Of a stretch of 51,464 nt of DNA, positions 22,153 to 33,911 are shown in pieces (position 1 is the first letter of the stretch; each line of letters opens with the position of its first letter). The translations under genes were made by a program, and so were the position numbers. The stretch is taken from contig JBBHKE010003193.1 of assembly GCA_037447655.1 (NCBI GenBank), positions 199,186 through 250,649 on the forward strand. The letters run 5' to 3'. The stretch comes from Zygnema cylindricum. Taxonomy: Eukaryota; Streptophyta; Zygnematophyceae; Zygnematales; Zygnemataceae. The notes under the pieces were generated by a model that saw nothing but the letters and a program-made list of their open reading frames with translations, searched no databases and had not been told where the DNA came from.

Positions 22153-23906
22153 CGGTGTGTCTCCATGTACTTGAAACTTATAGAATTTACTTTGTTTTTT
22201 AGCGCAGATCCGGCGGACCCGGATTTCGGGTGTCCCTATGTGTACTAAACGAAGTTGTCACTTAAGGGCGTGACAATTGTAGACGTCGACAATGCCCGTG
22301 ACGGCTGTCGGCAGTGTACAATCTGTGATGACGCACGTTAATTTTGTAACTGCTTGTGACGTCGCATGACTTTTCGTGACATTGTAGACGTACCGCCATC
22401 CAGCCTCTGCCGTTTCACGGTTGAAGAAGATGCAATTTGCCTTTGCGTCTCTTGTCCGCTTGACGTGAAATGGCATCGGATTTTGAGACCCCCTGTCGAT
22501 ATAAAATTCGTACCAAGCGCAAACAGACAAAACCAAACAGATTGTGTACTTTGCTTTGTCAAACCTGAACGCAAACGGACAAAACATAGCGGATCGTGCA
22601 CTTTTCGTCATCGCTTTAATTCTTTTGAAATTTCTTGAAAAAGTTTTACACGTGCGACTACGTGTATCTATTTGTTTTTCGAAAACTCTTTGTTTTAAAT
22701 CACATTTTCCTTGTATTTTAAAGAAAAGTTTGAAGATGACGTTTTTTGGCGTGGCCGTTGTAACAGGATCTCCTACCTCTCAGAAAATCCCATTACTACA
22801 AACAATTCCAACCACACATTCCACACATTGGAAAATACACATCCACATTGGAAAACACTCACATAAGGATAAACTTTAATTGAAAATAAGCTTTTGTCCA
22901 CATAACATTAGCTTGGTCTCTTGCCCTCGTGGCTCAACCCTTCAATTTAAAGTGTTTCCTCTACTCTCCACTCTTAATAATTCTATCTCTTAACTACTAA
23001 AACACTATTTAGTTAGTAAGAGATTTCAATGCAAAAATGCCTTTTCTCCAATTTGGTATTAATCGCTCAGGACCAAGATCAGCTGGAATTTCCACAAACT
23101 TTTCCAAAGGAAAAGATGTCTACTCTCCTCTTACACTTCACTATTTATCCATCATCGCCCTGGAGTCGCCAGGCCAGAGTCAACGCTCCGTTTTAACAGG
23201 CTTTTACCTGGGCCAATCATTGATCAGCAAAGACTCAGACTGACCAATGCAAAAACGTGCGAAATCTCTTACTAACTACTTAGCGCTTTACTAACCAATC
23301 AAACGTTACGTTTCACTGCGTAACATTTACGTGCAAAATTGCGCGCCAAACGAAACGCGACTTCGCACGAGCGTGCGTAACAAATTTCGCACGCGAAACT
23401 TCCTACGAAATTCCCTTAAGTGAAAGTGACGTTTCGTACTAAAATTTGTACGAAACGAAGCACCGTGCATACTAAACGTTTCATTAGAACTTTATGAAAC
23501 GTACGCGCGTAATTTCGGTACTAATTTGACCCTTAACCCGTTTCAATGATACCCACTTGTTATTTAGACCCCACGCTGTCACCTAAATACACCCATCGCT
23601 ATAACTTTTAAAATATAACTCCAAATAGCGTGATTCTTTCCCGGACGTCTACCAATTTTAGTACTCTATAATCATAACACCTAAATACCCATTTATAAAC
23701 AAGTTCGATCCGCTATTACTGTTACAGCCGTGGGTCGAAGAACACAAAACGACAACATGTAATGCATCTTAAATTCGATGATGACGCAAAATGTACTTTA
23801 TATTTTCTCTATTTTTTTGTACGGTTTAAACTTAAGCGGTACGACTCTAAGTTTTACAGGAAAACGACAGAATAAAACCCTTACTTAAGCACATGGAGAC
23901 GCACCC
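22153..23906. mobile_element. Second PIF/Harbinger-like element nested inside the first
   Basis: Right end GCACATGGAGACGCACCC followed by TTA. Left end TTA then CGGTGTGTCTCCATGTAC, one or two mutations from a perfect inverse. The interior has GTAGACGT and TTGTGACG words shared with the element at 47110-48063, whose ends (GGGTACGTCCCCATGT) are also related. No transposase found. Confidence 0.6.
23011..23280. mobile_element. Small foldback element (about 270 bp)
   Basis: AGTTAGTAAGAGATTTC at 23011 is inverted as GAAATCTCTTACTAACT at 23261-23277, a 17-bp perfect inverted repeat. AATGCAAAAA also recurs near both ends. Nested inside 22153-23906. Confidence 0.6.
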
Positions 23907-23989
23907 TTAGAGGAATACTGTTGTCTTGTCCGTACTATTATAGAGACCTCCTGGTGTAACCACACCCTAAATTTTTCAAGTGAGATAGG

Positions 23990-25707
23990 TACACCGCGAA
24001 TCGTTATTAGCGTATTGAACGCCAAGGGTGAAGTTCCATCAAACAATTCTGGAATCGTACGGCCAACTCTACAGACCGTGTCGATTGTAGCCTATTCCCA
24101 CCGGAGCATTTCCCATTCCAATGATTTTCCGAATTAGATAATAATATGAAACTTTTAAAATCCTTTGTACGTGCGAAACTTTCTTTCTATTTGTCAACGA
24201 TGATCCTTTCATTCATGGCCTATTCCACCGAAAAAAAAATCACTTCCGCAACAGACGGACGTTGGGATAATGTACGGCTTTCTATGGAAACCGTACAAAC
24301 AAGCATCCTCAAAATATTGCGGGGTGTAAAAGTAGCGTATTTCGCCGAAAAGCTGACGTAGCCAAAACAACATCGAACGGCTATTTCATTGCACTCGCGC
24401 CAAGCAACTGCATGTTTTGAACCACCGTCGTCGTCCTTCGAACATTCAATACTGCAGGTTTGTTTTCGCGCCTATGTTTGATGACGTCGAAATGTGTACG
24501 TTTTCTGATCAGTTTCGGAAAATCAAATGCTCCGGTGGGTATAGGCTATGAGTCGATGTTCCATCACGTAGAGTCTGTAAACCAAGTGTTATAAATTGAC
24601 TGGCGCCACGCAAGCTACGATCCGATAATGAATTATCTTTCAGATTTTTAGCACTGACAAACTTAACTTCAAATCTTCACTTGCGTACCATGTACCTGCG
24701 TACGAAGTAATCACATGACATAACTTTTATACTTTTTGCAGACGCCAGTCTGTACGCCAGCTCATTTTTAAGGGTTTCTGTTTTTGAACGTAACAAAAGT
24801 CCTTTGAGAGAAATAGTGTGACGAACAAAAGTTACTGAAAATAGTGTGACGATGGAATGTTACGAAATTTCGTTTTTATTTTCTGTTGTATTTTGGAAAG
24901 CGCGTGTCATGTGCAAATCTTAAGATTTTTCGTTGGTTTTCCAGCATGACACGTAGCTTAATCGTCCAGCGTGTCACGATTTTTTTTCTTCTATATCTGC
25001 CAACCCAACTCTTCGAGGTAGGTTGATAGTTACAAAAAAAAATGAAGCCAACTCCTCGTAGATGAACATCTGACGGCCAGTTGGCAAGATTCTTTGTAAT
25101 GTTGTTTTTCTATTAAAAACAAAATAGGCGGTACGATTTGGTACGAAGAGTCGCGCATTTTTGTAAACTACGCCACTTTTCGCCTGATGGAACGTCACCC
25201 TAATTCTGTTCCCCCAAATTTTGACCCAAATTCTTAAATAACATTAATAAATTTTTCTTTTTTCTTTACGGCTTTTATGGTTCTGTTCTAATTAGCGTTG
25301 ATAATGATAGTACACTGCGATTTAAATAGTGTGATGTACGGTCATTGTCAGACCGTACAAATATGTATCTCTATGAGTGAAAAGGTACAAAAAGTAATTT
25401 AACATAAGCGCACGCGCATGTGAATGTGCACTACAAGAAAGTGAAAATTTTAACTGACATAAAATAGTCTAACAAGTATGGACGGTAAAATTACGCGACG
25501 GCGTACGATTTCAAAGATTTTGTACGGATACTTATATTAGCGTAAGCATGTTCAGGGTTTTATCCATATTTTTTGAAAAACCAAAGTTAGTAAAAAATTA
25601 TAATATATGTTTTTTTTTATATTTCGAATTTCCAATTACCATTGATAACGCTAATTATTTTTATATGCTATTTAATCCTTGACGCTAATAGCGATTCGCG
25701 GTGTGTA
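23990..25707. mobile_element. TA-inserting MITE family A copy, split by another element
   Basis: Left end TACACCGCGAATCGTTATTA, right end TAATAGCGATTCGCGGTG followed by TGTA. Removing 24026-25200 leaves about 540 bp, close to the 505-bp copy at 2487-2991. The remainder shares TTTAAATAGTGTG followed by GTACGG with it (25318 versus 2642). Confidence 0.65.
24026..25200. mobile_element. Harbinger-like insertion inside the MITE
   Basis: Left end GGGTGAAGTTCCATCA, right end TGATGGAACGTCACCC, with CAA and TAA as outer triplets. It contains a further inverted pair: GTAGCCTATTCCCACCGGAG (about 24087) and its near inverse CTCCGGTGGGTATAGGCTAT (about 24530), enclosing about 400 bp. No transposase. Confidence 0.6.
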
Positions 25708-25823
25708 GCACCCGTAACACTGCGTGACGTGACATTGCTGCAGCCTCCAGCACATTTTCCTCAGAGCTTGACGTCAAAGAAGTTTTCCTGACTATAGGTT
25801 CATACTTCATAGCTCCGTAATGC

Positions 25824-26345
25824 TACACCGCGAATCGTAATTAGAGTAATGAAAAAATTAGAGTAAAAAAAATAAAAAAAATAATTAGAGTAATTTACTC
25901 TATGTTATGTGATAGAACTTTTTTAATAATGAATTTTACTCTAATTTATTTAAGTACTCTATATTGGGTTATGTCGGCGATAATTATCCGCGCTGTAATT
26001 TTGAATACTAAATTATGTAGAAGTACAAAAACTGTCAGTCCGTATATTCTGACGTTAGTACTATTGTCGCGCTGAATGTCAGTTACGTCGAGACCACCGT
26101 CGAAGTTTACATGTAAATTATGCGCAGTTACATAATTGAAAATCAGCATTTATAAACGGATGAATACGGATGAATTACGCCTGTAGTTCGAATATAAACG
26201 ACGTTTCCCGTTACGTTGTTTGATTTTCGTACGAAAAAGGTACTTTTGAACTCTAATACCGTCGCAATTTGGTGGTTATATTAGAGTCAATTTACTTTAA
26301 TAAGGTGTCTTAACTCTAATAAAGTTGCGATCTGATGAGTAAGTT
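25824..26345. mobile_element. TA-inserting MITE family A copy, right end degraded
   Basis: Left end TACACCGCGAATCGTAATTA and the following 130 bases match the inverted right end of the 2487-2991 copy (TAGAGTAATGAAAAAATTAG, then TTTATGTGATAGAAC-like DNA). The right boundary is a guess near the last TTAACTCTAATAAAG word. Confidence 0.5.
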
Positions 26346-26805
26346 ACAGAAGGCACACGTATTACAGTAAAAATTGATCCTAATTTTGTCGCAATTTACA
26401 ATTATCTTGATGAATCGACGTAACGCGATATATTATTGGATGACCACAATTACACGTGGCTAATGAAGTAACCACAAAAATCTCACGGTTGCAAAATAAC
26501 GATAATACAACACCGTCTGTCCTTTTGGTCTCTCTTGTTATCAAATTTTGTGCATTTAATAAGCTGCGTCGTTTTTCATGGCTCATTCGTTGAATTTTTC
26601 GGCATGGCTCATTCGTAAAAAAATTATGCTGCAACTTTTAAAGATTCCTGCTTCTTTTTTTATATTTTTAAAAAGGTGAGATTCAAATTTTTAAACCAAA
26701 TATTAAAATCTAAATTCTGAGCCCACCCTCCTTTCATAATGGAGTGCCTCGTTTTTTTAACCTCTCATTTTTTAAATTTTCCCATGTATATTGCACTCGT
26801 GGAAG

Positions 26806-27510
26806 AAGCTTCAACCGGAGATGACAACACGACGGGCGGAGATGTGGGGACTCAGCATACAGCTGTCAACCCGCAGGTGTCTCCCGGAAAAAACAACATG
26901 CTACAACCTAGAGGGACGAATAATCACCTGGATAATCGTTACGGACCGGGAGAACGGATATAAAAACCTCATTCCCAAAACTATCAAGAAGTTTCCCGAA
27001 CATTTTTCGGAAAGCTATTCCTGTAATAAGTTTTCCTAAAACACTCCTCCCCTTTACCTCATCAACCCATGAAAAAAAGATAAATAAAGATAAAAAGCAA
27101 AATAAATGAAATGTTGTTTTCTTTTTTGATCCATTCCTTTTTTTTTAATTCTAAATTTTGAATTCTTTGATTTTCTAAGTACAGTTTTTGAAAAATCAGT
27201 TTTAGTTCGAACAAGAGTTCGAACTAAACATGAGTTAGTGTGGTCACATTTTATGTCTAATCACCTTACAGGAACTTTTGAATGTTATAACCTGCCCTAA
27301 TTTCTGGTCTTTCTTGTTCAAAATATTTCCTAATTATTATGCAGTCAATAGTGTTGCAGTTCTTTTTATGGCTCCATTTGTGTTCTGTTATTTTAACTGG
27401 CTTTTTAATTTATTATTTTTTGTTGTTTTTTGACGAAACAGGATGTGGAAGTAGGCACATCGAAGGATACATTTCTCAACTCAGAACATCTTTTTGTGAA
27501 TCCTCTCTAG
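26806..27510 (+). CDS. Last two exons of an unidentified + strand gene
   Basis: Exon 26806-26876 (acceptor GTGGAAG or GTGGAAGAAG) reads ASTGDDNTTGGDVGTQHTAV and ends NPQ at donor GTGTCT in phase 0. Exon 27442-27510 follows acceptor GACGAAACAG in phase 0, reads DVEVGTSKDTFLNSEHLF and ends VNPL then TAG. The joined tail is acidic and polar with no membrane segment or known domain. The upstream exons are not found; they would have to lie beyond the element cluster at 21530-26345, or the gene has been broken by it. Alternatively a short protein starts at ATG 26739 in the same frame. Confidence 0.4.
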
Positions 27511-28820
27511 TGGCATAGAAACGGATTGTCTGAGTAAAAGCTGAATGTATATAACGAATTGAAATTATTTTTCGGATCTGCTTGCTGGAGTTATTTGTCT
27601 AGCCATGTGCTAGTCTTGCCCAAAAAATTGTTGTTTGGTCTATGAATATTGTAGCTTGAAAACACTACCAGAAACTCGTATCAACAGCTGTGTAATGTGA
27701 ATGTACAAAACTTAGCGATCCACTCACGTTCTGTTTGCATAACGGAGGAACTCCTAAATGTATTAGATTTAGTAGATTTAACTGTTATATATCTTAACCT
27801 TAGCTATATCATAGCCTCTTGTACATTGACTTTTATGAACATGATTAAAACATTCCTTACGTGATATTTGCCATTATGGGTTTGTCTGTATCATGATGTA
27901 CCTGTGTATTTTGTGTTGAATATGGTGTATTTTACTCTAGATTTTTTGTTTATATTTTACCTTCAAAACTCTGGTGTAGCGCCTAACTGCCTGGTTTGAG
28001 AAATACCCTTGATTTGAAAATGTTTCTGACACAATTTGGTTTTTAGATGATCAATATAGTTGCAGGAAACTTCTTGCTCTGCTTTTGTAGAGGAAATATT
28101 CTGCCAATCTCCATTGTGCGGATGTAAATTCGTAAACACTTGAAAGTGGCAAGTGATGATAGTTTTTTTTTAAAATTTCAAAGACATTGATACTTTGTAA
28201 AAATCTGAATTTTCCTAGGATTGAAAAAAAAGTGGGAAATGATAATGAGAAATAGTACAGGATAGAGCAGTGGTTAACCTAAGAACACTTCAAACTAAAT
28301 AATAAGTGGAAAAGGGATATTCAATGTTCATTTGAGTAGAATATGCCTCTATCTCTTGCCCTCCCGCCTAGACTCCCTAGCTTTATACAATTTCCTGTCC
28401 CATTCCATTTCAAACCTGCATCCATCCCCTCCGTTTTTCCTCCTGTATTCATCTCCCTTTCTTCTCATGTAATTTGGTATGTGATATTTATGTGATAGCT
28501 ATGTAAGAGAGAAACGTACCGGGCAAAAGAGTTTGGGTAGATGTAACATTACATCTCGCATAGTCGAATTGGGAGTCCAATCAACTCAGGTGGTGGCAAT
28601 TGCTTAGACCAAGTACTTAAACAATACACAGATTAAATTATGGCATGCAGCATGCTATTGCCAATCAAATTCTGATTTGAGAATTCATTTCATAAACAGG
28701 TCGGTTTACACAGCGTTACCACACTTCTATTACAAAGAGATGGCCTCACAAAATGACAACTATGGAGAGAAACATCTGTAAAAAAAACATTCCTCCATTA
28801 GACAAAAAAACCATGGCTTC
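27511..28820. other. 3' flank and intergenic AT-rich DNA
   Basis: No repeated family or exon recognised. CT-rich words at 28360-28470. Confidence 0.4.
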
Positions 28821-29300
28821 TATCATTTTTCCATCATACGTTACCTTAAAAAAAAAGGATCCCAAACAGGAACCCCATATTGAGGAGTTATGAAAAGCAA
28901 ACACCCAATAAAAAAATTAGTTTTGAACTCTGTATTTGAGGCTGAATGAAGAAAAATGGCAGTTTTTCGTCGCGGGTGGGTTTTCTTACGATGACATTGC
29001 CTCAGAGCCGAAGGATTTTCCACGATGACAAAACGTCCTTATTGATTTCTGGTTAAATGTCGATATTACTTTATTGATGCTTTGCAGTTCAGCGACGTTA
29101 CATTTTTGACGCAGGTTTGTCTTCCGGTGAGAGACAGTGTCGAAGCCAGTTGTTTGGTCAACGATGACAATGAATCATCGCTGGTTTATAATCCAGCGAC
29201 GAAGATGTCTCATCGGTGGTCGGTCATCATCCATGACAAAAAAAATATTGTCATCATTCCATAGCAGTCGCAAACACGTCCAAAACAAAATCATTTAATA
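28821..29300. other. Unassigned block with repeated CGATGACA words
   Basis: ACGATGACA occurs at about 28988, 29022 and 29160, with inverted TGTCATC forms near 29250. Short frames on both strands are protein-like in composition (for example YNPATKMSHRWSVII on +), but no splice-consistent model emerges. Probably an old inverted-repeat element. Confidence 0.3.
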
Positions 29301-29670
29301 AAAAACAAAAAAAACACATATATCATTAGAATAAAGAGTAATAACATCCTCATAGGAGTATCATGGCTTAAAAATATTTAACATAATAAATATTTCATTA
29401 GAATCATTTATTATTTATGTCAAAAAAAAAAATTATTGCTCCAAAATTTCACTATTTTACACACTCGAAATCTGAATTACAGCTCATAACTTCGGAAAAC
29501 TTCTCTACCTTACCACTTTCTCATGAATTTCTTTCTATTTTCTCCTTTCTATTCCCTTTTTATACAAATGATTTCACTATCCTCTTTTAGGGCAAGAAAA
29601 TTATAAAGTCCACTCTAATATGTTGTCGGTAACAAATCAAACATATATACAATAAGGACAATAGTTGTAC

Positions 29671-31227
29671 TTAATACTGACTTCCGGTCCCTTCCTCAAA
29701 ACTAATAACTTTTGTTCGTCGCCTACTTTTGTTCTTCTGTAACCCTACTTCGAATCCAGTACATGTTCCCATGCTTCCTTTAAAGTATTTTATGTTGCTT
29801 GCTAAGAACAAAAGGACTTGAAAGAAAATGACTGTTAGAAAAAAAGAATAAAAAAGTTTTTTTCCAGCTGATTTGTTGGCACTTAGGAATTCGTTGTCCC
29901 ATGGTTGCTGAAGTAAAATCAATGGGAGCCCAATCGAGACAACACAGACGCCTGACGTCCAAAGTGTAGTGTAAATTATTGTTGTTGTCCTTCTCCAAAA
30001 TATTATCTCATTTGTTCACCATAATTACCGCAACTTTTCCTTCCTCCGCAATTCTCTCGCCTAATCGAAAATCCTGCAAAACATTCAAATGGAAATTAAA
30101 TTTTCCTTCAAAACTCCTATTTCCATTCACATGAGGTTTCACTCATTCACATTTGAATTTTGAATTTGCGTTTCAAATTCTTGTTGAATTCACGTTTTTC
30201 ACATTAATTTTTGGAAAGATCCTGACCACCCTTGAGTTAAGATATAACTGAAGCGTCCAAAAAACATCCTCCTCCTATTAATTTTGTCGTTTTGCGAATT
30301 AAAATTAAACAATATTGGCACTATTTGAAATCATGCACGCTGCATGTTTTGGTCTCATTTGATTTGTACAATTAACATTTTTTTACATTGTCGTGGATGG
30401 TTATCGCGACAAATTTCGAAATGACCTAAATGAAACAAATGACATATATTCGCATTGTTATAAACTGTACACATGACGCATTTTTGAATTATCTGGTTGG
30501 CACAACAACATTATTATTGTGAATGGTACATGTGACAAACTTTAGAGTTCTTTAATCAATTCATAAAAAACGAAAACATGTTTACTGAAACATCAATAAT
30601 CTGAGTTAGTATAAACTTTTTTTTTTTTTTTTTTTTTTTTTCACAACGCACCTTGAAACCAACACTCTAGCCATCCTTTACGTATTTTCGGAAGTTGACT
30701 CCTGCATATATACTGAGATCGAAAAGAGGAAAATAAAATGAAGGTAAAGAAAAGTAAGAAAAATACAAAAAAAAATTGAATACCGTTTCCGTTTCGAAAG
30801 AAAGACAACATTCTTCAAGCAAAACATAACAAACGATTCTGTATTTTCCTTCTAAACATTCACAAAATTTCTCTCAAAACTAAAAAAAAGTAAAAAAAGA
30901 TAGAAGTTACCTTCAAATAAGCCTTCATAAAATAAAAGAAAATATTAAAGATTAGTAAGGGCATAACCGGCTCGAAAAAAACTGACAAAAAAATGAAAGG
31001 ATAACAAGGGAGAAGCTAGCATGGGTCTCTAAAAAAATTAATTGCATTTTAGAGGAAATTGGCAATTTCCACGTCATACAGAGCCACTTCAGTAAGAGCG
31101 TAGGCTCTCTCCACGTCATCAATGGTGGAGTTGACTGGCAACAAAATGCTTGCCATTTCCGCCTTACACGATTAAAAAATGTAAGAAAACTGCGTGAAAG
31201 CGATGACTCGGGCGAAGTGCAATCCAT
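29671..31227 (-). CDS. Candidate minus-strand gene with a two-helix membrane exon
   Basis: The strongest part is 29671 to about 29992, read on the minus strand: RTTTIIYTTLWTSG begins a first hydrophobic segment ending in IGLPLILLQ, then a polar loop (WDNEFLSANKSAGKK), a second helix (FYSFFLTVIFFQVLLFLAS), then a basic tail ending EEGTGSQY and a stop. Upstream pieces with good borders are 30652-30701 (acceptor TATATGCAG, reads SQLPKIRKGWLECWFQ, donor GTGCGT) and 30029-30073 (acceptor TTTTGCAG, donor GTAATT). A start could be ATG at 31227 (MDCTSPESSLSR). Phases do not join all pieces, so the model is incomplete. The topology recalls small ER or V-ATPase assembly proteins, but I do not identify it. 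Confidence 0.35.
30612..30641. repeat. Poly-T run
   Basis: About 23 consecutive T at 30619-30641, directly downstream in transcript terms of the 30652-30701 candidate exon. Confidence 0.9.
31049..31156 (-). CDS. Small ORF of 35 codons
   Basis: ATG at 31156 to TAA at 31049. The product starts MASILLPVNSTIDDVERAYA and ends VEIANFL. Composition is strikingly protein-like for such a short frame, and DVERAYALTEVALYDVE would form an amphipathic helix. It may be a microprotein or a terminal exon entered through the TGTAAG just upstream. It overlaps in another frame the candidate 5' end of the minus-strand membrane-protein gene. Confidence 0.3.
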   Translation of the reverse strand: MASILLPVNSTIDDVERAYALTEVALYDVEIANFL

Positions 31228-31344
31228 GGCGGTGAAAGAGGATGCGACAGTGTCACAGATCGTTGTTGAAAGAATGGAGAGATTTTCAGGATGGCGACGC
31301 AGTCGTCAGATTCCACAGGGAATCGAAAAAAAAAAGCGGCTTTG

Positions 31345-31374
31345 ATTGGACAAAGGAAGCGTTACTCTGATTGG
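31345..31374 (-). promoter_or_regulatory. Two CCAAT boxes upstream of the minus-strand gene
   Basis: ATTGG at 31345-31349 and 31370-31374 read CCAAT on the minus strand, about 120-150 bp upstream of the ATG at 31227, a normal distance for CCAAT elements. Inferred from motif and position only. Confidence 0.35.
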
Positions 31375-31849
31375 TCCAAGAAGATTTTATTTTGTGAGGT
31401 ATGTCCGCATTTGGCGTTACCTCACGACATATATCACCCACGCCAAATGATGTATATTTATTCTATTTTTGTCAATATGGTTACTCTATTTCATGTGCCA
31501 TCATGGTAAAAAACCCATATTACAGTTAAAAGTTACTCCTTTCAAGGGTCATTTTGGTACGTTTGGTTTATTTAAAATTAATATTTACGCTAAAACAGAC
31601 GCGATCCCATATTAGAATAAAATTTTAATGAAATTGCTACGAAGTTCCCTATTCTAACTGCATACGCGGAACGTCGAAACAACAGTTACAAAGTTATTGC
31701 GGGAATAAAGGCAAACACGTATTTTCGCCGTTGTACTGAAAACTTTTAGCATGGATATTTAGGAAAATGTTCACACTGACGACGATGCTGTCGACGGACG
31801 AGAGTTATGCGAACGGCTTTTTTTCGATGTGATTGGGTCTTTTTGTCTA

Positions 31850-32112
31850 GTGCGATTTCACGTGCGAGAGTGACTCTTTTAAATCATTAAATGTACCTTT
31901 TACTTAAAAAATACAATATTGCACGGTCGGACGTCGTCCGTACTCCACACTATTTAACACGAACCTATATTAGAATGTTGTTACACTAATTAAACCTCAC
32001 CTAAATTAGAATAATGAAAAAATTAGAATCGATTACTCTATTTGATGTGATAGGGTCGAAATTTCGAGCGACCGAATTAGAGTAATTTACTCTAATTACG
32101 ATGCGCGGTGTA
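31850..32112. mobile_element. TA-inserting MITE family A, inverted partial copy
   Basis: Read on the minus strand from 32112 this begins TACACCGCGCATCGTAATTA and follows the 2487 copy closely for over 230 bases, including CGGTCGCTCGAAATTTCGAC and the GGAGTACGGACGACGTCCGA word. The opposite end is not found, so this is half an element or a diverged one. Confidence 0.65.
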
Positions 32113-32404
32113 CAGTCCACAAATACAGGGCAGTACATTACCGTACAGCAGATTTTTCTCAAGCGTGACGCTACACGACTTTTCTGACTACCGTACATTA
32201 TTGTAACGCTACAGCGCTACAGCTTTTGTAGCATTGCTGCTGCTACTGTAGGATCCAAAACTTGAAGGGGGTTTGGCTCGGCGATTAGCTTGACTCAAAC
32301 TGTACTTTTACAGCTGTCTACGTGGCCTTTGGTATTCTACAAATCGCGGGTTGAAATGTAGGGTAGGTGTGTAATTTTACCACGTAGAATTATTTTTCGG
32401 TCAC

Positions 32405-32628
32405 TACACCCTGAATCGTTATTAGAGTAGAAGTTTTTTAGCGTATAGGAATAATTACCGTTATTAACGCTAATTGGGAATTTGGAAATTTTCAAAGAAA
32501 TGGTCTACTCTACAGTAGTTAGGAATTAGGGTGTTATTTTTAAATAGTGTGGATAATTCAATTTGAGAGTCTGAAAAAATAAGGTACCTGTATTAGCGTT
32601 CAATACGCTAAAAACGATTCACGGTGTA
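32405..32628. mobile_element. TA-inserting MITE (224 bp)
   Basis: Left end TACACCCTGAATCGTTATTA, right end GATTCACGGTGTA, TA at both borders. The interior has TTAAATAGTGTGGA as in family A. The right end runs straight into TACTG repeats (32627-32642). Confidence 0.7.
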
Positions 32629-33409
32629 CTGTACTGTACTGTAGACGGATTTTACGGGCATTGACCGGGAAACAAATTGAGTTGCCGTCTCTATCACAGA
32701 TGTCAGGGGAAGGAAATTTCAAGAAATTTTTCTGTGCTTCGTCGGTTCGTTTTTTGGGTGACCTTCGGAAATCCGATGTCATCATTTCTAAAAGAGGCTT
32801 TACATGGGGAAACTTGTTTTTAGTAATTAGTACAATTTTAGTACATTGCAGTACAGTACGGTACTGTATTTCACTATAATTCGCATTTGGACTTTTGGTG
32901 GTTGAAAACGTTTGACGGTGTCGTAACTTCGGCATTTGTGGACGAAATCGAACCATTCTAGAACTTTTGCATACTGCTCGTCGTTATTAGCGTTAACATT
33001 TTCGGGCAGTCACCGTTCTTTTTCTCGTCAGATTTTTTTTATGCTTTCTAATCGTGACTCACGATGAAGTGTATGGACCGTTAAATTTCGATTTCTTGCC
33101 TCATAAAAAAATATCGAACGGTCCATCGCAGAGCTGAACGCTTTTGACTGCCCGAAAAATATTCAGCTCTAATAACGAATGGGCGATTATAGACGTAAAC
33201 CACCTCGCGAGATGGTTTACGTAATCGTCCTTCTTTACATCGAATCTACACATATATTTTAGCTTCTAGAATCTTTGTCAATTCTGTGAGCTGGCGCCAG
33301 CTGTCGTAATTCGGAAAGACAAAGCTTAAAAGAAAATTCTGTAATAGCCAAGGCATGTAAAGAGACTCTCGTAATTGCCTTTTTATCGTTAAGATCTGGA
33401 TAGGTACAG
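32629..33409. other. Unassigned stretch between MITEs
   Basis: Includes short TACTG-like words near 32845-32865. An inverted pair lies around 32998-33180: TTTTCGGGCAGTCA near 32999 against TGACTGCCCGAAAAAT near 33147, and CGGACCGTT-like words near 33073 and 33120. This suggests a further foldback element of about 180 bp. No exon supported. Confidence 0.4.
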
Positions 33410-33631
33410 TACACCGTGAATCGCTATTACTGTAGTGTTAATGTTTTTCTTGTCGCTTAAAACTTGTTTTCTCCGTACACACCTGTCCAATTTTCAATTT
33501 GAGACCGCCAAGCGGAAGCTGGGAATCTCATATTTCAATCTAGACCGTCAGATCTACAATCTGACATGTGTGTACGGAGATGTTTTAAGCGACCAAAAAA
33601 ACATTAACAATAATAGGGGATACACGGTGTA
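33410..33631. mobile_element. TA-inserting MITE, family B (222 bp)
   Basis: Left end TACACCGTGAATCGCTATTA, right end TACACGGTGTA. The arms TCGCTTAAAACTTGTTTTCT and its inverse AGATGTTTTAAGCGACC form a long hairpin. Same core family as 46661-46897 and 16878-17065. It lies about 280 bp upstream of the cyclophilin ATG, so it may sit in that promoter. Confidence 0.7.
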
Positions 33632-33911
33632 CTTTTCGCGTTTTTGAGAATATTCGGTCGTTCCGCGAATCTCTGTAGCGAAAAATACTCAGGGTTAAGC
33701 TAATCGTCCGAGATTATACGACAAGGAACCACTCCCTAAAGACTTTCAATCCCCCTCTCTTTTTTCTAGCTATCAGATATTTCTCTGTAGGTGTGAAATC
33801 TGTTGGATTGGAGAGTTTATAGATTCCATCTCTTTTTCGCTGATTTTTTTTTATTTTTTGAATCTTTTTTTTTTTATTTGAATCTCTATTGTTTTTTTAA
33901 ATCTCCCAGCC

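Larger units (their letters stand above)
21530..23967. mobile_element. PIF/Harbinger-like element, non-autonomous, with nested insertions
   Basis: Left end GGGTGTGGTTAC, right end GTAACCACACCC, perfectly inverted, with TAA immediately outside both ends (21527-21529 and 23968-23970). A 3-bp TAA/TTA target duplication with GGG-initial ends is the PIF/Harbinger signature. Both subterminal regions carry the GTACTAT word. Most of the interior is occupied by the next element (22153-23906). No DDE transposase or Myb-like frame recognised. Confidence 0.65.

Noticed and set aside
22258-22879. Several 80-120 codon frames on both strands
   Set aside because: They overlap each other inside a non-autonomous inverted-repeat element and show no domain or conserved motif.
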